Origin: Flavobacteriales bacterium MED-G22
GTDB lineage: Bacteria > Bacteroidota > Bacteroidia > Flavobacteriales > Flavobacteriaceae
NCBI GenBank assembly: GCA_002457295.1
Contig: NTKF01000009.1
Span: 1-37,200, forward strand
DNA length: 37,200 nt
Direction of reading: 5' to 3'
Shown here: one piece after another, positions 7,194-15,548 of the stretch
Layout of the letters: every line of letters starts with the position of its first letter
How positions within the stretch are numbered: position 1 is the first letter of the stretch
The notes under the pieces: model-generated
What the model saw: only the letters and a program-made list of their open reading frames with translations
Database searches by the model: none
Told to the model about the DNA's origin: nothing
Position numbers and translations under genes: made by a program

Positions 7194-7850
7194 ATGGCAA
7201 AAAAGAAAAAGATAGAGAAAAGCACAATTTTCGAAGCCTACATTGAACAGACCCTTTTAGAAGAAAAAATGCCTAAGTCAGTTTTTCTTTTTTGTAAGCA
7301 TGCAAAAATAGAAGAATCTGAATTTTATCTGCATTTTGGTTCCTTAGATGGCGTTCGTACAGCAATTTTTGAAGCTTTTTATAAAAATGCTATGCAACTG
7401 CTAACCAAAAATGAAAACTTTGAGAAACAATCACCTAAAGAAAAGCTGTTAGGTTTTTATTTTACCTTTTTTGAAGTTTTGCAGCTCAATAGAAGTTATG
7501 TCCTTTTTGTATTAGATGAGAAAAAACTTACAAAAAAATGGTCTGATCTTAAGGGATTAAGATCACATTTCAAAGAATTTGTGGTCACTTTAATTATAGA
7601 GGGTAATGCAGAAAAAGAGGGAAGGTTTTCGCAGCGGTCTGAAAAAATATTTTCTGAAGCTGCCTGGGGACAATTACTTTTTCTTCTAAAATTTTGGATG
7701 AATGATAATAGCGTCGGATTCGAAAAAACAGATGTGGCCATCGAAAAATCAGTACAAACAGTTTTCTCGCTTTTTGATAATAATGCACTCGATACTCTTT
7801 TTGATTTTGGAAAATTTCTCTGGAAAGAAAAAAGCCATATTGTTTCATGA
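7194..7850 (+). CDS. TetR/AcrR-family transcriptional regulator
   Basis: 218 residues. The N-terminal 60 or so residues fit a TetR DNA-binding domain, with the second half of the HTH and the conserved aromatic turn visible as SEFYLHFGSLDGVRTAIFEAFY (in the range 42-65). The first helices are more divergent than usual. The rest is helical with several aromatic residues, as expected of a ligand-binding/dimerisation domain; the ligand is unknown. The stop overlaps the start of the ABC1 kinase gene (ATGA), so regulator and kinase are coupled. A 28-bp near-palindrome upstream of its -7 box suggests that it represses its own operon. Confidence 0.85.
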   Translation: MAKKKKIEKSTIFEAYIEQTLLEEKMPKSVFLFCKHAKIEESEFYLHFGSLDGVRTAIFEAFYKNAMQLLTKNENFEKQSPKEKLLGFYFTFFEVLQLNRSYVLFVLDEKKLTKKWSDLKGLRSHFKEFVVTLIIEGNAEKEGRFSQRSEKIFSEAAWGQLLFLLKFWMNDNSVGFEKTDVAIEKSVQTVFSLFDNNALDTLFDFGKFLWKEKSHIVS

Positions 7851-9157
7851 AAACACTTGATAGTATTCCAACTCACAAAATGGAACGCGTTGGAAAATTA
7901 GTCACCACGGGCTTGAGAGTGGGAAGTAATTATTTAAAGTTTTATGGTAAAAACGTGCTTCAAGGTGAGCCCGATCGAGAAGCGCTAGACGAAGCGAATG
8001 CTAAAGACATTTATGATGGTTTAAAAACCTTGAGAGGAAGCGCTTTAAAGGTTGCCCAAATGTTAAGCATGGAAAAGAATCTTTTACCAAAAGCCTATGT
8101 CGAGCAGTTTGGTCTTGCTCAATTCTCAGTTCCACCACTATCTGGTCCTTTAGTGACTCGCTTGATAAGAAAATATTTAGGGTCTTCACCTGAAGTTTTA
8201 TTTGACACTTTTACAACCCAATCGATAAATGCGGCCAGTATTGGCCAGGTGCATCGTGCCACCAAGAATGGGAAAAAACTTGCTGTGAAAATTCAATATC
8301 CTGGGGTAGCAAATAGTATCGGTTCAGATTTGGCCATTGTAAAACCCATTGCAGAACGAATGTTTAACCTGCGTGGCAAGGCTACTGCCAAATACTTCAA
8401 AGAAGTTGAGGAAAGACTCTTAGAAGAAACAGATTACACTATTGAGTTGGAAAACAGTCGTTTTTTTGCTTCACAATGTGCGCATATTTCAAATTTAATT
8501 TTCCCCAAGTATTATCCAGAGTGGTCAAACCAAAAAATATTGACCATGGATTGGATGGTTGGTGAACACCTGTCAGAATATTGTAGTAAAAATGATAATT
8601 CTCAAAAAGTGAACGACAAGCTTGGACAAACTCTTTGGGATTTTTATATGTTTCAAATGCATCAACTAAAAAAAGTTCAAGCCGATCCTCATCCTGGGAA
8701 CTTTTTAGTTTCAGAACATCACCAGTTAGTAGCGATTGATTTTGGTTGTGTCAAAATCATACCAGAAGACTTTTATGTGCCTTATTTTGAACTTTCGAAG
8801 CCTCAAAACATTGCAGACGATTTAAAATTTGAATCATTGCTTTATACACTTGAAATTCTCAAGCAAGAGGATAATTCCAAGGAAAAAGAGTTTTTTACTT
8901 CTCTTTTTAAAGAAATGATGCTTTTGTTTACTAAACCTTTTCACCAAGAAACATTTGATTTTGGCAATGATGCGTTTTGGGAAGCAATCACCAATTTAAC
9001 TAAAACGCTGTCAGAAAACCCTCAATTGCGAAAAATGGATGGCAGTAGAGGTTCGGAACACTTTATTTATATCAACAGAACATTTTTGGGCTTATATCAT
9101 CTCCTTCACGACTTAAAAGCAGTGGTAAAAACAAATAGTTATGTTACTTTATTTTAG
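7847..9157 (+). CDS. ABC1/AarF/UbiB-family atypical kinase
   Basis: 436 residues of the UbiB protein-kinase-like family, whose members support quinone or other isoprenoid-lipid metabolism. Family landmarks: the KxGQ position reads KVAQ (68-71), the Ala-rich loop NAASIGQVH (128-136), the VAIK-type lysine Lys148 (AVKIQYPG), an ExD-like segment EETDYTIE (193-200), the catalytic QADPHPGN (278-285), and DFG (298-300). No C-terminal membrane helices are evident, unlike E. coli UbiB, so it is probably soluble or peripheral. Ala replaces the Gly of KxGQ. Coupling to a TetR regulator suggests a regulated accessory role, not constitutive quinone synthesis. It ends before a good terminator. Confidence 0.9.
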   Translation: MKTLDSIPTHKMERVGKLVTTGLRVGSNYLKFYGKNVLQGEPDREALDEANAKDIYDGLKTLRGSALKVAQMLSMEKNLLPKAYVEQFGLAQFSVPPLSGPLVTRLIRKYLGSSPEVLFDTFTTQSINAASIGQVHRATKNGKKLAVKIQYPGVANSIGSDLAIVKPIAERMFNLRGKATAKYFKEVEERLLEETDYTIELENSRFFASQCAHISNLIFPKYYPEWSNQKILTMDWMVGEHLSEYCSKNDNSQKVNDKLGQTLWDFYMFQMHQLKKVQADPHPGNFLVSEHHQLVAIDFGCVKIIPEDFYVPYFELSKPQNIADDLKFESLLYTLEILKQEDNSKEKEFFTSLFKEMMLLFTKPFHQETFDFGNDAFWEAITNLTKTLSENPQLRKMDGSRGSEHFIYINRTFLGLYHLLHDLKAVVKTNSYVTLF

Positions 9158-9182
9158 ATTGTTTTGTTAAGTAGCTAACTTT

Positions 9183-9218
9183 AAAAACACCCATCTCGGG
9201 GGTATTTTTTGTTTTTTT
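9183..9218 (+). terminator. Intrinsic terminator after the ABC1 kinase gene
   Basis: AAAAACACCC (9183-9192) pairs with GGGTATTTTT (9200-9209), with one C/A mismatch and a 7-base loop. A T-rich tract follows to 9218 (TGTTTTTTT). It separates the tetR-kinase operon from fabH. Confidence 0.75.
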
Positions 9219-9225
9219 AAAAGTG

Positions 9226-9233
9226 TATTTTTG
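9226..9233 (+). promoter_or_regulatory. Candidate -7 element of fabH
   Basis: TATTTTTG matches TAnnTTTG and leaves a leader of about 17-23 bases before the fabH ATG at 9257. It follows immediately on the upstream terminator. The nearest TTTG upstream (9208-9211) is only 14 bases away, shorter than usual. Confidence 0.55.
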
Positions 9234-9256
9234 ACCAACAAACAAAAACTAATCAA

Positions 9257-10264
9257 ATGTATCAATCAAAAATAAGTGGGCTGGGAATGTATGTTCCTGA
9301 AAACGTTGTTACTAATGCTGATTTAGAAAAGTTGATGGACACCAACAATGATTGGATTATTGAGCGTACTGGAATTGAAGAACGGCGTCACATCAAGAAA
9401 GGGGACGGCAACACTACTGCCTCTATGGGGGTGAAAGCAGCAAAGAAAGCCTTAGAAAGGGCTCAAATTGAAGCCTCTGATATTGAATTGATACTCTTTG
9501 CCACACTAAGTCCAGATTATTATTTTCCAGGCTCAGGAGTACTGGTGCAAGAGCTACTAGAAATTCCAAATTGTCCTGCAATGGATATACGAAATCAATG
9601 TAGCGGATTTATTTATGCCCTAACCACCGCTGATCAATTTATTAAAACAGGAATGTATGAAAATGTATTGGTCATTGGTTCAGAAAATCATTCAGGAGGG
9701 TTAGATATGACTACCCGAGGGCGTAATGTTTCTGTCATTTTTGGAGATGGTGCAGGTGCTGCTGTGGTCAGTAGGTCTAAAGATAAAAAAGGGGGAATAT
9801 TATCTTCACATATTTATTCTCAAGGTAAATATGCAGAAGAATTATCATTAATTGGGCCTAGTACAAATCGTTGGGTGCCAGAAATATTGGAGGCAAACGA
9901 TCCAGAAGATATTTCTTACTACCCCAATATGAATGGTCAATTTGTTTTTAAAAATGCAGTTGTCCGTTTCGCTGAAGTGATACAAGAGGGGCTTGAAAAA
10001 AATGGTTGGTCTCCTGCAGATATTGATTTACTTATTCCTCATCAAGCGAACTTACGCATTGCTCAATTTGTACAGCGAAAATTCGGATTGGAAGAGCACC
10101 AAGTTTACAATAATATTCAGAAATATGGCAATACAACAGCCGCATCTATACCCATTGCACTCACCGAAGCATGGGAAAACAATCTAGTAAAACCTGGCAA
10201 TAAGATTGTTTTGGCTGCTTTTGGAAGTGGTTTTACTTGGGGTAGTGTGATGATAGAATGGTGA
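9257..10264 (+). CDS. fabH: 3-oxoacyl-ACP synthase III (beta-ketoacyl-ACP synthase III)
   Basis: 335 residues, thiolase fold. KAS III condenses an acyl-CoA with malonyl-ACP to start fatty-acid synthesis. The catalytic triad is complete: Cys115 (NQCSGF), His262 (PHQANLRIA) and Asn292 (YGNTTAAS). The ending GSGFTWGSVMIEW is typical. It is not next to plsX or rpmF, where many bacteria keep the main fabH, so it may be a second copy; other KAS III-like ketosynthases remain possible. The start is supported by the -7 box at 9226-9233. The stop overlaps an unlikely upstream ATG of the next gene, whose better start is 5 bases after the fabH stop. Confidence 0.93.
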   Translation: MYQSKISGLGMYVPENVVTNADLEKLMDTNNDWIIERTGIEERRHIKKGDGNTTASMGVKAAKKALERAQIEASDIELILFATLSPDYYFPGSGVLVQELLEIPNCPAMDIRNQCSGFIYALTTADQFIKTGMYENVLVIGSENHSGGLDMTTRGRNVSVIFGDGAGAAVVSRSKDKKGGILSSHIYSQGKYAEELSLIGPSTNRWVPEILEANDPEDISYYPNMNGQFVFKNAVVRFAEVIQEGLEKNGWSPADIDLLIPHQANLRIAQFVQRKFGLEEHQVYNNIQKYGNTTAASIPIALTEAWENNLVKPGNKIVLAAFGSGFTWGSVMIEW

Positions 10265-10269
10265 TTTTT

Positions 10270-10632
10270 ATGAAAACTCTTGTCCTTGGGGCTTCACCAA
10301 ATCCAGATCGTTATTCTTATAAAGCAGTCCAATTGTTGCAAGACAAAGAAAAGGATGTAGTCGCTATGGGAATAAATAAAGGAAAAATTGGAACTATTTC
10401 TATTGTTTCACCCACCGCTACTATTACAGATGTGCATACGGTATCGTTATATCTAAATCCCCAACGACAAGAACAATATTTAGATTTTATTCTCAGCTTG
10501 AACCCCAAAAGGGTTTTGTTTAACCCGGGGGCTGAAAATCCCATTTTAGCAACTAAGTTGACTCAAGAAGGAATTGCGTGGGAAAATGTGTGCACTTTGG
10601 TGTTACTTTCTACGAATCAATATGAGCCCTAA
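10270..10632 (+). CDS. CoA-binding (Rossmann-type) protein
   Basis: 120 residues from the ATG at 10270 ([19 protein letters not shown]). The opening beta-strand, the [13 protein letters not shown] loop and the ending ([14 protein letters not shown]) match the small YccU-like CoA-binding proteins, which resemble the nucleotide-binding domain of succinyl-CoA synthetase. Their function is not established. The in-frame ATG at 10258 overlaps fabH and adds only MVIF; it is less likely. It sits directly behind fabH and is probably cotranscribed. Its last 30 bases overlap the end of the opposing symporter gene. Confidence 0.85.
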   Translation: MKTLVLGASPNPDRYSYKAVQLLQDKEKDVVAMGINKGKIGTISIVSPTATITDVHTVSLYLNPQRQEQYLDFILSLNPKRVLFNPGAENPILATKLTQEGIAWENVCTLVLLSTNQYEP

Positions 10633-12063
10633 AAAAGTGAAGATACCATTTAGGGGCAGTAATTCATAGCCCAGTATATAGCCTCCGAGTTTATCGGATT
10701 CAATATTGGCAATAAAAGCAGTAAGAATAACTGAAAGCACTACAACCCACCATACATATCGATCTTTTATTTTATAAGAGGTGAAAATACCAAAAGCAAA
10801 TAAACCTAAAAGAGGACCATAGGTATATCCAGCAACAGTTAAGAGCCCATCAATCACATTACGATCTAATACATGCTTAAAAAGGATAACAACACACACA
10901 AGCAAAAAGCTCATACCAATATGAACTACTCTCCTGAGCGATTTTTGTTTTTTCTTTTCTTTATGATCAATCTTTAAAAAATCAATGCAAAAAGAAGTAG
11001 TCAGTGCTGTTAGGGCACTATCGGCACTACTGTAGGCTGCAGCAATAAGTCCTAGAATAAAAGTGATACTGGCAGCAATACCCAATTCTCCCTGAAGTGC
11101 AATTTCTGGAAATAGCAAATCTGTTTTTGGACTGCCATCCATTGCAGGAACAGCTATGCCTGTTTGATTGGAATATGTAAATAATAAAGCACCTAATACC
11201 ATAAAAAAGAGCGTCACCAAAACCAATACCACACTAAAAACCAACATATTTTTTTGTGCATCACCTAATGTTCGGCAACTTAGGTTTTTTTGCATCATGT
11301 CTTGGTCCAGTCCTGTCATGCAGATAGTTACAAAAGCCCCACCAAGAAATGATTTTAGAAAGTGATTCCGGCTAAGTAAACTATCTGTAACCCACACGTT
11401 ACTATATTTTGCAAATTCTGAGGAACCTATAAATTCTAAAAACGAAATATTTAATCCTTTTAATAAATAGTAAACAGAGAAAAACACAGCAGCAATCATA
11501 AGACCTGTTTGAAGTGTATCTGTCCAGACAATGGTTTTGATTCCTCCTTTTTGTGTATAAATCCAAATAAATAGAATGGACAAAACGACTGTTAATTCAA
11601 ATGGAATGCCCCAGGCATCAAAAATGTAGTTTTGCAAGACTAGAGCCACTAAAAAAAGCCTAAAAGAAGCCCCCAAAACCCTGGATATAAAGAAGAAAAA
11701 AGCCCCTGCGTAATGACTATGGTCACCAAATCTTTGATTTAGATATTCATATATTGAAGTGAGTTCTGTTTTGTAGTAAAGCGGCAAGAGAACAAAGGCA
11801 ACCACCAAATAACCCACAAAATAACCAAGGACTACTTGAAAGTAAGAAAATTGAGAAGCTTCTACCCAACCAGGGACAGATATGAAGGTGACTCCTGATA
11901 ATGATGCACCCACCATTCCAAAAGCAACTAAATACCATGGAGAAGATTTATTGGCTAAAAAAAAGGCTCGGTTGCTCCCCTCTTTAGACGTGATTTTTGC
12001 TATTCCAACTAGGAGAAGAAAATAGCCCAAAATCAAGGCTAATATAAATCCGGGTGTAATCAT
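10603..12063 (-). CDS. Sodium:solute symporter (SSF family)
   Basis: 486 residues and about 12-13 hydrophobic segments from end to end, typical of SSF transporters that use the sodium gradient to import small solutes. Family features include the opening helix ([17 protein letters not shown]), the [16 protein letters not shown] segment (about 53-68) that forms part of the sodium/substrate region, and [14 protein letters not shown] (about 345-358), the TM8 serine-rich sodium site. No substrate can be assigned. It is divergent from recR, 62 bases away; TACCTTTA (12080-12087, minus) is a near -7 box. Its 3' end overlaps the CoA-binding gene. Confidence 0.93.
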   Translation of the reverse strand: MITPGFILALILGYFLLLVGIAKITSKEGSNRAFFLANKSSPWYLVAFGMVGASLSGVTFISVPGWVEASQFSYFQVVLGYFVGYLVVAFVLLPLYYKTELTSIYEYLNQRFGDHSHYAGAFFFFISRVLGASFRLFLVALVLQNYIFDAWGIPFELTVVLSILFIWIYTQKGGIKTIVWTDTLQTGLMIAAVFFSVYYLLKGLNISFLEFIGSSEFAKYSNVWVTDSLLSRNHFLKSFLGGAFVTICMTGLDQDMMQKNLSCRTLGDAQKNMLVFSVVLVLVTLFFMVLGALLFTYSNQTGIAVPAMDGSPKTDLLFPEIALQGELGIAASITFILGLIAAAYSSADSALTALTTSFCIDFLKIDHKEKKKQKSLRRVVHIGMSFLLVCVVILFKHVLDRNVIDGLLTVAGYTYGPLLGLFAFGIFTSYKIKDRYVWWVVVLSVILTAFIANIESDKLGGYILGYELLPLNGIFTFLGLILIRRK

Positions 12064-12125
12064 TTATTGAATTGTTTTGTAAAGGTACGAAACAATGTCA
12101 ATCTAAATATTTGTATTTTTAGCCT

Positions 12126-12740
12126 ATGGATTTTCCATCTAAATTGCTAGAAAATGCGGTACATCAAATTGCACAATTACCAGGTATAGGTAAGAGGACA
12201 GCCCTGCGTTTAGCCCTTCATATTTTAAAAAAACCTGAAGCCTATGCGCAAGACTTAGGGGCTGCAATTGAAGATTTGAGAAAATCAATAATCTATTGTG
12301 AGGGATGTCACAATATATCAGATCAACCTCTATGTGAAATATGTAGTAATGTAAAACGGGACAAAAAATTACTTTGCGTGGTGGAAGATGTCAGAGATGT
12401 TATGGCGATAGAAAATACAAACCAATATAAGGGATTGTATCATGTCTTGGGAGGATTGATCTCTCCCATAGATGGCGTTGGACCTCAAGATTTGAATCTT
12501 TCTAGTTTGACTAAAAAAATAGCATCAAATACAATTGGTGAAGTGATTTTTGCTTTGAGTTCAACAGTCGAGGCTGATACCACTAATTTCTACATCTTTA
12601 AACAGATAGAACCCTTCGGTGTAAAAACCTCAACTATTGCAAGAGGAATTGCAGTAGGGGATGAACTAGAATATGCAGATGAAGTCACATTAGGGAGAAG
12701 CATTTTGGCTAGAATTCCTTTCGATAATGGGGTTTCCTAA
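12126..12740 (+). CDS. recR: Recombination mediator protein RecR
   Basis: 204 residues, usual for RecR, which works with RecO/RecF to load RecA at gaps. It shows the helix-hairpin-helix [17 protein letters not shown] (about 18-34), a Cys4 zinc finger at Cys58, Cys61, Cys70 and Cys73, and a Toprim domain starting [15 protein letters not shown] (82-96). The conserved TVEADTT segment and the Walker-B-like C-terminal part ([16 protein letters not shown]) complete the family pattern. No gap-free -7 consensus was found in front of it. Confidence 0.97.
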   Translation: MDFPSKLLENAVHQIAQLPGIGKRTALRLALHILKKPEAYAQDLGAAIEDLRKSIIYCEGCHNISDQPLCEICSNVKRDKKLLCVVEDVRDVMAIENTNQYKGLYHVLGGLISPIDGVGPQDLNLSSLTKKIASNTIGEVIFALSSTVEADTTNFYIFKQIEPFGVKTSTIARGIAVGDELEYADEVTLGRSILARIPFDNGVS

Positions 12741-12786
12741 TTACCAAAGGAGGATTTTAAATTCATTAAATACTCAGATTTTTTGA

Positions 12787-12794
12787 TACTTTTG
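12787..12794 (+). promoter_or_regulatory. Candidate -7 element of the E2 gene cluster
   Basis: TACTTTTG, identical to the idi element, lies 16 bases before the ATG at 12811. No clear -33 box is visible upstream. Confidence 0.55.
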
Positions 12795-12810
12795 CAGAAC
12801 ATTACCAATT

Positions 12811-14145
12811 ATGGCACTTTATCAAGTTAAACTCCCAAAGATGGGTGAAAGCGTGGCAGAAGCTACCATCACAAAATGGCTCAAGGCCGAAGGTGATGCC
12901 ATAGCAATTGATGAAGAATTGGTAGAAATTGCAACAGATAAAGTAGATTCAGATGTTACTTCAGAGGTAGAGGGTGTTCTCAAGGAACTTCATTTTAAAG
13001 AAAATGAAGTAGTACCCGTTGGAGCCGTTATGGCAGTGATAGAGACTGACAATACGCTTTCCGATCATTTGATCCAAGAGGAGGATATTATCGAACAAGA
13101 GAAAGAGATAGAGGATGAGGGTGTTGAAACAAAAAACACCCCTGAATCAGTTGCTGTTCTTTCAGAAGAAATTCAAACACTCACTTTACCCAAAGAAGAA
13201 AAGCTTTCAACCGCAGAACGATATTTTTCACCTCTTGTTCGCAGCATAGCCAAAACAGAAGGCATATCAACAGAAGAACTGCAGGCGCTAAACGGAACTG
13301 GTAAAGAGGGGAGAATAACAAAAAAAGATATTTTTTCTTTTTTAGAAAAGCGCAAGAACGGAGCTAATGGAGCTGTAGACCAAAAGCCAATGGAGCAGGC
13401 CCTAGAATTGCCTAAAATCAATATTGAAACTACAAAAGAAGACCGCATTCACACCTTAAGTCGAACCGAAAAGCTTATTTCTGAGCATATGCAAATGAGT
13501 TTACGCACTTCGGCACATGTTCAGTCTTTTATTGAAGCCGATGTCACTGATCTTTGGAATTGGAGAGAATCTGCAAAAGATAATTTCATAAAGCAAGAGG
13601 GAGCAAAGCTCACTTTCACACCGCTCTTTATGATGGCAGTGATTAAAGCTCTAAAAGATTATCCACAATTGAATAGTAGTGTCAATGGAGACCAAGTTAT
13701 TATTAAGAAAAATATAAATTTGGGAATGGCTACAGCCTTGTCTGACGGCAATCTAATTGTTCCTGTAATTAAAAATGCTGATCATTTAAACTTAGTGGGA
13801 TTAGCTAAAGTAGTAAACGATTTAGCTGACCGAGCGCGAAGCAACAAACTCAAACCAGATGAAGTACAAGAGGGGAGCTACACTGTAACCAATATTGGTA
13901 ATTTTGGATCTTTGATGGGTACACCCATTATCAATCAACCTCAAGTTGGTATTCTAGCTATTGGCACAATTCTAAAAACTCCTGCTGTCATCGAAACACC
14001 CAAAGGAGATTTTATAGGGATAAGGAGAAAAGTGATGCTCTCACACAGTTATGATCACCGGATTATCAATGGTGCAACTGGTGGGCTTTTTGTGAAACGA
14101 GTGGCAGAGTATCTTGAAAATTGGAATGAAAAATTTCCTTATTAA
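12811..14145 (+). CDS. Dihydrolipoamide acyltransferase (E2) of a 2-oxoacid dehydrogenase complex
   Basis: 444 residues. Domain order: lipoyl domain (about 1-80) with lipoyl-lysine Lys44 in TDKVDSD; an acidic linker rich in Glu; peripheral-subunit-binding domain (about 137-180, FSPLVRSIAK ... GKEGRITKKDI); and the acyltransferase domain (about 215-444). The DKVDSD context is usual in 2-oxoglutarate or branched-chain E2s. The catalytic motif reads HRIING (416-421): His is kept, but the Asp of HxxxDG is Asn. No E1 or E3 gene lies nearby, so the substrate is not decided; branched-chain 2-oxoacid is my first guess. It begins a close run with the exonuclease, FAA-hydrolase and cinA. Confidence 0.92.
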   Translation: MALYQVKLPKMGESVAEATITKWLKAEGDAIAIDEELVEIATDKVDSDVTSEVEGVLKELHFKENEVVPVGAVMAVIETDNTLSDHLIQEEDIIEQEKEIEDEGVETKNTPESVAVLSEEIQTLTLPKEEKLSTAERYFSPLVRSIAKTEGISTEELQALNGTGKEGRITKKDIFSFLEKRKNGANGAVDQKPMEQALELPKINIETTKEDRIHTLSRTEKLISEHMQMSLRTSAHVQSFIEADVTDLWNWRESAKDNFIKQEGAKLTFTPLFMMAVIKALKDYPQLNSSVNGDQVIIKKNINLGMATALSDGNLIVPVIKNADHLNLVGLAKVVNDLADRARSNKLKPDEVQEGSYTVTNIGNFGSLMGTPIINQPQVGILAIGTILKTPAVIETPKGDFIGIRRKVMLSHSYDHRIINGATGGLFVKRVAEYLENWNEKFPY

Positions 14146-14154
14146 ATTCTTTCC

Positions 14155-14931
14155 ATGACAATTGAACTTTCTAGACCGTTGTGTTTTTTTGATTTAGAAA
14201 CAACTGGCGTTGACATTTCTAAAGATCGAATTGTTGAAATGGCAACCATAAAGTTGCATCCAAATGGAACTAAAGAAGAACGTGTGTGGCTGATCAATCC
14301 AGAACAACCCATTCCAACTGAAGCAACAGCAGTTCATGGTATTACTGATGAAAAAGTTGCCAATGAACCGACGTTTAAAGCCCGCTCTACAGAAATTTAT
14401 GCCTTCATTAAAAATTGTGATCTAGCTGGTTTTAATTCTGACCGATTTGATATTCCCCTTTTAGTCGAAGAATTTTTGCGTGCTGAAATTGATTTTGACT
14501 TTAAGAATGTGAAATCTGTAGATGTTCAAAATATCTTTCATAAAATGGAGCAGCGCACTCTGACAGCAGCCCTTAAGTTCTATTGTGATAAAAATTTGGA
14601 AGATGCCCATTCAGCAATGGCTGATACCCAAGCCACTTTTGATGTGTTGATGGCTCAGGTTGATCGATATGAAAATTTAGAACCAAGAGTGGGGCCACTA
14701 AGTGAGTTTAGTTTAAGAAGAAAAACTGCTGATTTTGCGGGGTTTGTAGTTTTTGATAAAAACGGTGTTGAATGTTTTGGTTTTGGAAAACATAAAGGAA
14801 AAAAAGTCACTGATATTTTAGAAAAAGAACCTGGCTATTTTGGATGGATAATGAATGCCGACTTTCCCCGCTACACAAAAAAAGTGTTGACTGAAATTAG
14901 ATTGAGAGGGCTTAACTCCAAAGAAAATTAA
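14155..14931 (+). CDS. DEDDh 3'-5' exonuclease (DnaQ/ExoX-like)
   Basis: 258 residues. The exonuclease domain has Asp13 and Glu15 (FDLETTG), Asp99 (NSDRFDIPLL), and the DEDDh ending His152 with Asp157 (DAHSAMADT). The C-terminal part (about 185-250) carries FGKHKGKKV and GYFGWIMNADFP, a small module found on ExoX-like and related exonucleases. No polymerase or helicase domain is attached. It probably trims DNA or RNA ends in repair or turnover; it is too short and different to be assigned as the replicative epsilon subunit. It starts 9 bases after the E2 gene. Confidence 0.9.
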   Translation: MTIELSRPLCFFDLETTGVDISKDRIVEMATIKLHPNGTKEERVWLINPEQPIPTEATAVHGITDEKVANEPTFKARSTEIYAFIKNCDLAGFNSDRFDIPLLVEEFLRAEIDFDFKNVKSVDVQNIFHKMEQRTLTAALKFYCDKNLEDAHSAMADTQATFDVLMAQVDRYENLEPRVGPLSEFSLRRKTADFAGFVVFDKNGVECFGFGKHKGKKVTDILEKEPGYFGWIMNADFPRYTKKVLTEIRLRGLNSKEN

Positions 14932-14934
14932 GTT

Positions 14935-15546
14935 GTGAAAATCATCTGTGTGGGGCGGAACTATGCCGATCATATCAATGAATTAAAAAATGAAAAGCCC
15001 CAACACCCCGTTTTATTTCTAAAACCTGATACGGCAATTATTCAAAAAGAGCACCCTTTTTTTATCCCTGCATTCACAGAAAATATTCACTATGAAGTCG
15101 AAGTTATTGTAAAAATAAATCGCATTGGAAAACACATTCAACCACAATTTTCTCAAAAATACTATGACGAAATTGCCTTGGGAATTGATTTTACGGCAAG
15201 AGCACTACAGGATGATTTAAAAGCTCAGGGGCTACCTTGGGAAAAGGCAAAAGCTTTTGACGGATCAGCCTTGGTGGGGAACTGGGTCGAGAAACAAACA
15301 TTTTCAGATTTAAAAACAATGTCATTCAATTTATCTAAAAATGGAGAAATTGTTCAAGAGGCTACTACCAATCAAATGTTGTGGGATATCGATCAATTGA
15401 TTGCCTATTGCTCCACTTTTTTTACACTAAAAATAGGAGACATACTGTTTACTGGCACACCCAAAGGGGTTGGTAAAGTGCAAAGAAATGATGTCTTTGT
15501 TGGAACATTGGAAGGGATAGAGAATTTTAGCTTAAGAATAAAATAG
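14935..15546 (+). CDS. Fumarylacetoacetate-hydrolase family protein
   Basis: 203 residues starting with GTG at 14935, three bases after the exonuclease stop; no ATG gives the conserved N-terminus (KIICVGRNYADHI). The FAH fold cleaves or decarboxylates oxo-acids using a divalent metal. Candidate ligands are Glu54 and Glu56 (HYEVEVIV) and Asp85 (GIDFTARALQ). The ending includes FTGTPKGVG, the conserved loop. The length fits the short YcgM/FAHD1-like branch (acylpyruvase or oxaloacetate decarboxylase activity) more than aromatic-catabolism FAH. Substrate unassigned. Confidence 0.9.
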   Translation: MKIICVGRNYADHINELKNEKPQHPVLFLKPDTAIIQKEHPFFIPAFTENIHYEVEVIVKINRIGKHIQPQFSQKYYDEIALGIDFTARALQDDLKAQGLPWEKAKAFDGSALVGNWVEKQTFSDLKTMSFNLSKNGEIVQEATTNQMLWDIDQLIAYCSTFFTLKIGDILFTGTPKGVGKVQRNDVFVGTLEGIENFSLRIK

Positions 15547-15548
15547 GA

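Noticed and set aside
7496..7876. A 126-codon minus-strand ORF opposite the TetR gene
   Set aside because: Shadow of the regulator's frame; it would also overlap the coupled start of the kinase gene and shows no family features.
12103..12122. Imperfect palindrome CTAAA ... TTTAG just before recR
   Set aside because: Short, mismatched and wholly AT-rich; expected by chance in such DNA, although its position near the ATG was noted.
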